Shown here: positions 62,101 through 64,000 of the stretch, piece by piece | How positions within the stretch are numbered: position 1 is the stretch's first letter | How the letters are laid out: each line of letters starts with the position of its first letter | From: Typha latifolia | Taxonomy: Eukaryota > Streptophyta > Magnoliopsida > Poales > Typhaceae | DNA length: 64,000 nucleotides | Reading direction: 5' to 3' | NCBI GenBank assembly: GCA_019914945.1 | Contig: CM034105.1 | Location: 11,098,001-11,162,000 of the forward strand | Position numbers and translations under genes: made by a program | The notes under the pieces: generated by a model | Database searches by the model: none | The model's input: only the letters and a program-made list of their open reading frames with translations | Told to the model about the DNA's origin: nothing

Positions 62101-63816
62101 ATAATGCTGTGACTCTATTAAATTAAAGAAACTTGTCCATCGTTATGATCATAGGATTATACAATGTTTCTTTCAGCTTGATAATATGTTTTGCATTAAT
62201 TGGTTGCATTAAATTGGTGAAATGAGAATCTATATGTTTTTTACAATACATTACACCAGTGATGATCATGCTGACCAGCTTGCCCTTGGCATGCAATGAC
62301 ACACTTTTAACAATAAAAAAAATTAGTGTTTTTAGAAATATTTTTGGGTCTTCAGCACGTCAATCCTTAGTTTTGGTTTGAAAATATGTATTAAAGCATA
62401 CACTAGAATCTTTTTATCCTTAGATTATATTTTGTAAATCATTTATTTTATTAAAGATATAGCAATAGTCAAATAAAATATTATTCAACACATAATATAA
62501 TTGAACATTCATTAATTGATAATAGTTCAATATTTAAAACTAATACCTAATCGAACGTAAAATAATGGGGAGATCAGAAACTTCATTTGCCAGCACAAAA
62601 AAAATACTAGAATGTTGTGTTAAAACTGTCGATAATCTTCAAAACTCATTCACTGATAGTATTGCTTATTGTAATATGTCACATAATTTTCATACAAATT
62701 GAGATTTTACAATTCTTCTATGATGTGATGTGGATATTGAACATGCACGAAAACAACATGCACCAGCATAGGCACACCATAGGCATGTGCAGATTATGGA
62801 TATGAGGGTGTTACGACTCTAATGAGTGTGATTGATATGATGGCAATCATAATGATGAATTCATATCATTCTATAAGCGCACGTCCCCTGATGTCTTGCT
62901 ACTTATAGACTCAAGTTCTTCCCTCATTTCATTGTAATCATGTTGAGCCTAAGATGATCTGTTGCCACTATATATTGAGCTTAATTATACATAATTCAAG
63001 GAAAATTATGAAAAAGAACACATAATTGGAGCTTAATTGTTGTAAACTTGTAATAGTAAGTAGATCTACTACATAGAAGTTGACCTTAATCCAATTGCAA
63101 TTAAAGATTGAAATTGCACCAATAAATGTAAAAGTAGATTATCTAGAAATATACATGTGATACTAACAGATAGATGATTCAGGCATTCTGAAATCAATAG
63201 CAGCTTCACTCAGAATGTTATGTAAGAAGGATAAAACATATTCAGTTAAAAATAAAATTGGCATTTTATGCTCTGCGGTGTTTCAGTGCTCATCATGAAA
63301 GTAAATTAAGCAACTATAATGTGTTTTTGCTGCCAAGGTCTAAGAAGGAAATGTTTTAACATTATCGAATTGGTCCTTTAACAGAAAACTGCAATTTAAC
63401 AACTGAAATCTTGAAAAATCCTGAAAAGGTTGTAAATTCGATATACTGATCAAGCTGCAAAATGATAAAATAAAATAACTGTACACTTTGTAAGATGAGT
63501 GTACCTTTGGTGCTCGAGCTCCTTTTTCCTGGAAAGCAGTTGGATTTTGTAGGCAAGTCACAATGTCATTGATTTCCTCTCTCATAGAGTCAACACTAGC
63601 AAAATCTTCTAGCCGTATAGGTGGATTCTTTACTCTCTGTAAATTAATCAAAAAAGGAAGTCATGCCAAGGAGTTTGGGACATTAGATGGAGAAAATAAA
63701 ATTTGTCTTTTCTTAAACTATTGTACCTTCATTTGATCAAATGCAGATCTTATTGGATCAACACCCTCCTTTTTTCTCCGAATCCTTCTAAATAACTTAT
63801 AGTTGAAATAAAATCT
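35181..63816 (-). CDS. FTSHI5: FTSHI5-like inactive FtsH protein, chloroplast; 5' partial
   Basis: FTSHI5 belongs to the inactive FtsH proteins of the chloroplast inner envelope, which with FTSH12 and Ycf2 form an ATP-driven protein-import motor. Exons, 5' to 3': 63816-63727, 63636-63505, 61964-about 61791, 60932-60811, 56754-56553, 53277-53149, 52237-52055, 48795-48676, 44758-44573, 44451-44377, 43742-43683, 43536-43429, 40519-40439, 35264-35181; 581 residues. The AAA+ domain starts at 'NPPIRLEDFASVDSMREEI', has an intact Walker A GERGTGKT (about 80), a Walker B 'IIFVEDFD' with E-D instead of D-E, and 'DEALQRPGRMDR' with arginine fingers. Where active FtsH has the zinc motif HEAGH, this protein has WAAGR (about 356-360), so it cannot be a zinc protease. 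The C-terminus 'LDLLGTTV' ends the gene. The intron after 43683 appears to start with GC. The N-terminal half lies beyond the window. Confidence 0.93.
35795..36160 (+). pseudogene. GC-rich open stretch in the hAT element, possibly a captured gene piece
   Basis: 121 codons from an ATG in cacaATGGCC context; the first half is S/P/H-rich. The second half, 'IDTTLGELLSFFHTMSFTCR' and 'MEIAVNSHYKAKTRFVLLV', looks like ordinary protein but was not recognised. A second open frame overlaps it (35821-36063), suggesting a frameshift. The base composition differs sharply from the AT-rich flanks, which supports capture from a gene's 5' region. Function unknown. Confidence 0.4.
36248..36405 (+). pseudogene. 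Prohibitin gene fragment captured by the hAT element
   Basis: Translation gives 'VSNLPGSGAATKAVKLAVLG', then 'GATNSL', a stop, 'NVEGGHRATVFNR', and after a +1 shift 'GVKDK'. This is the N-terminal region of plant prohibitins, in which the block NSLYNVEGGHRA..FNR and then VGVKDK is conserved. The Tyr codon after SL reads taa, and the shift lies right after FNR, so it is dead. Only the start of the gene is present; the next sequence is AT-rich with a 'tttgatgtg' intron-like run. Confidence 0.75.
37211..39344 (+). mobile_element. Solo LTR (family A), 2134 bp, nested in the hAT element
   Basis: Begins tgtaagaacc and ends gagtcgtgata. The 5 bases tggag flank it on both sides (37206-37210 and 39345-39349), the signature of LTR-element insertion. 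No internal retrotransposon sequence is present, so it arose by recombination between two LTRs. It contains a (CT)n tract (about 37877-37912) and short GC-rich open frames that are not genes. Related LTRs are at 45292, 49405 and, in reverse, 2640-4141. Confidence 0.85.
40520..43428. other. FTSHI5 intron with repeat islands
   Basis: Holds an AT microsatellite (about 41138-41168), a tandem copy of 'tttgtatacaattatacata' near 41200 and 41230, a block of 'ggattcggatac' repeats (41268-41365), and a block ending 'gttttcacccctag' at 41768, which resembles a hAT terminus. A GC-rich block at 41990-42210 shares 'atggcggccgccaaaa' with 'atggcagcccccaaaa' at 57078. None has coding evidence. Confidence 0.45.
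41268..41768. mobile_element. Probable hAT remnant with subterminal 'ggatatcgg' repeats
   Basis: The stretch has many copies of ggat(a/t)(c/t)gg and its complement at both ends (41268-41380 and 41600-41755). It ends tttcacccctag, the complement of a ctaggggtgaaa terminus. The left end was not defined because it runs into AT repeats. Confidence 0.4.
45231..45291 (+). mobile_element. Family X left-end remnant
   Basis: Starts about 'ccaacgatagccgtgac', like other family X ends, followed by 'cggtcagcacggggcgtgc'. It is cut off by the LTR beginning at 45292. Confidence 0.4.
45292..47815 (+). mobile_element. LTR family A copy with a second LTR tail
   Basis: Starts tgttaggacc and parallels the solo LTR at 37211 almost throughout: (CT)n block, 'cccgacccggttccatta', 'gacttagagaacagtcc', 'gtggattccactcactgagc'. 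It reaches 'gatgcatggcc' at 47526. After 200 unrelated bases a second tail follows (about 47740-47815), 'ttcatgtatctcaag' to 'taagtcgtgaaaca'. No matching target duplication was found. It lies in the 3.9-kb FTSHI5 intron between 44759 and 48675. Confidence 0.7.
48960..49400 (-). pseudogene. Family Z hAT remnant (BED-finger start)
   Basis: On the minus strand it reads 'SKRLKSEA', stop, 'KYFKQIETNN', matching SKRLKSEVWKYFKRIETKD of the copy at 12484-12690, with the Trp codon turned to tga. The upstream part (49260-49390) also matches 12780-12910. Only the N-terminal end remains. Confidence 0.55.
49405..50068 (+). mobile_element. Truncated LTR (family A), 5' part only
   Basis: Starts tgtaagaact and follows the first 650 bases of the solo LTR at 37211 ('cacgtg' repeats, 'tcgccgtatgcggtttcccc', 'ctccaccttgtgagg') up to the CT tract at about 50048-50062. 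There it joins hAT transposase sequence directly. Confidence 0.65.
50069..51474 (+). mobile_element. Family Y hAT element, C-terminal half with right terminus
   Basis: The right end reads 'tttttcgaaccttg' (51461-51474); on the other strand caaggttcgaaaaa resembles the caaggttccgaaa end of the copy at 57186-57843. The stretch 51240-51400 also matches 57610-57750. The left half is missing, replaced by an LTR piece. Confidence 0.7.
50075..51153 (+). pseudogene. hAT transposase C-terminal region (family Y)
   Basis: Open frames read 'LLGVRKVINGLELDIHKQ', then 'MKKYRLRAGQFNTAKVAAAI', 'HNSPIE', stop, then 'SIYGWEEASNLIQIAKKILS' and 'NWTTFSLIHTKTRNQL', with 'VFCHYNIRLREKYF'. This is the hAT C-terminal dimerisation domain (SP.EWW..YG ... 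NWS.F..IH...RN.L ... V..H.N.RL). The first W of the WW pair is now a stop, and another stop follows at 50681. After it comes an acidic and Pro/Tyr/Gln-rich tail (50990-51070, repeated 'PQY'). Confidence 0.75.
54509..55863 (+). mobile_element. hAT family X element, 1355 bp, with transposase tail
   Basis: Left end 'caaggatggccatgctag', right end on the other strand 'caacgatggttgtgctag'. Flanks 'gaaaaaat' and 'taaaaaat' agree at 7 of 8 bases. It holds a broken coding tail (54670-55436) with 'DPLEGLDKIDDNETRDDND', an acidic D/N/G run and the final 'EIFDPSRHSTFN' before a stop. The 3' 430 bases match the other X copies. It lies in the FTSHI5 intron between 53278 and 56552. Confidence 0.8.
57186..57843 (+). 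mobile_element. Short non-autonomous family Y hAT element
   Basis: Left end 'cacggttcccaaaattgg', right end on the other strand 'caaggttccgaaactcgg'. A-rich flanks aaaaaaat and aaaaatat agree at 7 of 8 bases. The 3' half matches 51240-51474, so it is an internally deleted form of that element. 658 bp, no coding sequence. Confidence 0.75.
58338..58427. repeat. Perfect 45-bp tandem duplication
   Basis: Two adjacent copies starting 'tcttcatataatttgac' at 58338 and 58383, ending 'aggactaaagac'. No differences seen, so it is recent. Intron of FTSHI5. Confidence 0.9.
58632..59197 (+). mobile_element. Short family X hAT element with perfect 8-bp target duplication
   Basis: Left end 'caaggatggtggtgccgg', right end on the other strand 'caacgatggccatgctgtg'. 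The flanking 'acctcact' (58624-58631 and 59198-59205) is identical. It keeps 'gatccttctcgtcatt' and 'atgttcaactaa', the last transposase codons of the longer copy at 54509, so it is an internal deletion derivative. 566 bp. Confidence 0.9.
59775..60255. mobile_element. MITE-like element in a FTSHI5 intron
   Basis: Left end 'acattttggctccctctgta', right end on the other strand 'acattttgacctcctaaact'. An inner pair, 'cgctttcacc' and 'cactttcactccctc', extends the pairing. The centre is AT-rich with 'aaatacccttgttt' and its complement-like 'aagggtatttttgt', so the whole may fold as a long hairpin. No coding sequence. Confidence 0.55.
62257..62805 (+). mobile_element. hAT family X copy
   Basis: Starts 'cagtgatgatcatgctgac' and shares the blocks 'ttttgggtcttc', 'agcatacacta' and the second-half blocks with the copy at 5797-6435 ('cactgatagtattg', 'ataggcacaccata'). 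The right end is not clearly defined. It is in the FTSHI5 intron between 61965 and 63504. Confidence 0.55.
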
Positions 63817-64000
63817 CTGCATGTACACAAACAAGTTTCTTCAGTGTCTTGGATAGTGAAGGATAAATAAATGATGGGAGAACAAGAACAGGCAATGACA
63901 AGTTGACAACAGTAGTTATCCTCTACAAAATTAATAGGCTAAGATCTTCTAATACTTAGCTATATATGACTAACAGGTTTTTATGTTAGAATGGACGGAA

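Noticed and set aside
1..64000. CRISPR arrays, tRNA or rRNA genes, integrated viral genomes
   Set aside because: No array-like spaced repeats, no cloverleaf-like tRNA gene with both boxes apart from the SINE candidate, no rRNA stretch, and no capsid or movement-protein-like sequence was recognised.

Overview
The window is nuclear DNA of a flowering plant. It has four intron-rich protein genes with plant-only or plant-typical products, consensus GT-AG introns plus two apparent GC-AG introns, and a dense load of hAT transposons, Ty3/gypsy LTR remnants and LINE fragments. Long, transposon-filled introns suggest a monocot, perhaps a palm, but that placement is inference only. No tRNA, rRNA, CRISPR or bacterial-type operon was seen.

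Layout. (1) 1-4150: a decayed minus-strand Ty3/gypsy retrotransposon with other repeats inserted. (2) 4838-18446 (+): a DUF707 gene, 12 exons visible and the 5' end not found; its introns hold a 21-bp minisatellite, several hAT copies and a LINE tail. (3) 19763-21958 (-): a complete six-exon PIN auxin carrier with a short central loop (424 aa), convergent with DUF707. (4) 21959-27320: spacer with microsatellites, a diverged direct duplication and the 3' end of an L1-type LINE. (5) 27324-33419 (+): a complete 13-exon chloroplast-type alpha/beta-hydrolase (377 aa), with telo-boxes, an E2F-like site and an overlapping upstream ORF. (6) 35181-63816 (-): the last 14 exons (581 codons) of a FTSHI5-like inactive FtsH, spread over 28.6 kb; its 5' part lies beyond the right edge.

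Transposons make up most of the non-coding sequence. At least four hAT families can be told apart by termini and 8-bp target duplications. The most striking is a 4.2-kb element at 35624-39837 in the last FTSHI5 intron: it carries a broken prohibitin fragment and was itself hit by a 2.1-kb solo LTR. Family X recurs in introns of both long genes, and family Y is present as an autonomous-type remnant and a deleted derivative.

The four genes do not form a pathway. Two (FTSHI5 and the hydrolase) probably act in chloroplasts, PIN moves auxin across a membrane, and DUF707 is probably an endomembrane protein of unknown activity. Exon boundaries were read by eye from conserved protein sequence, reading phase and splice signals, so single-base errors are possible.
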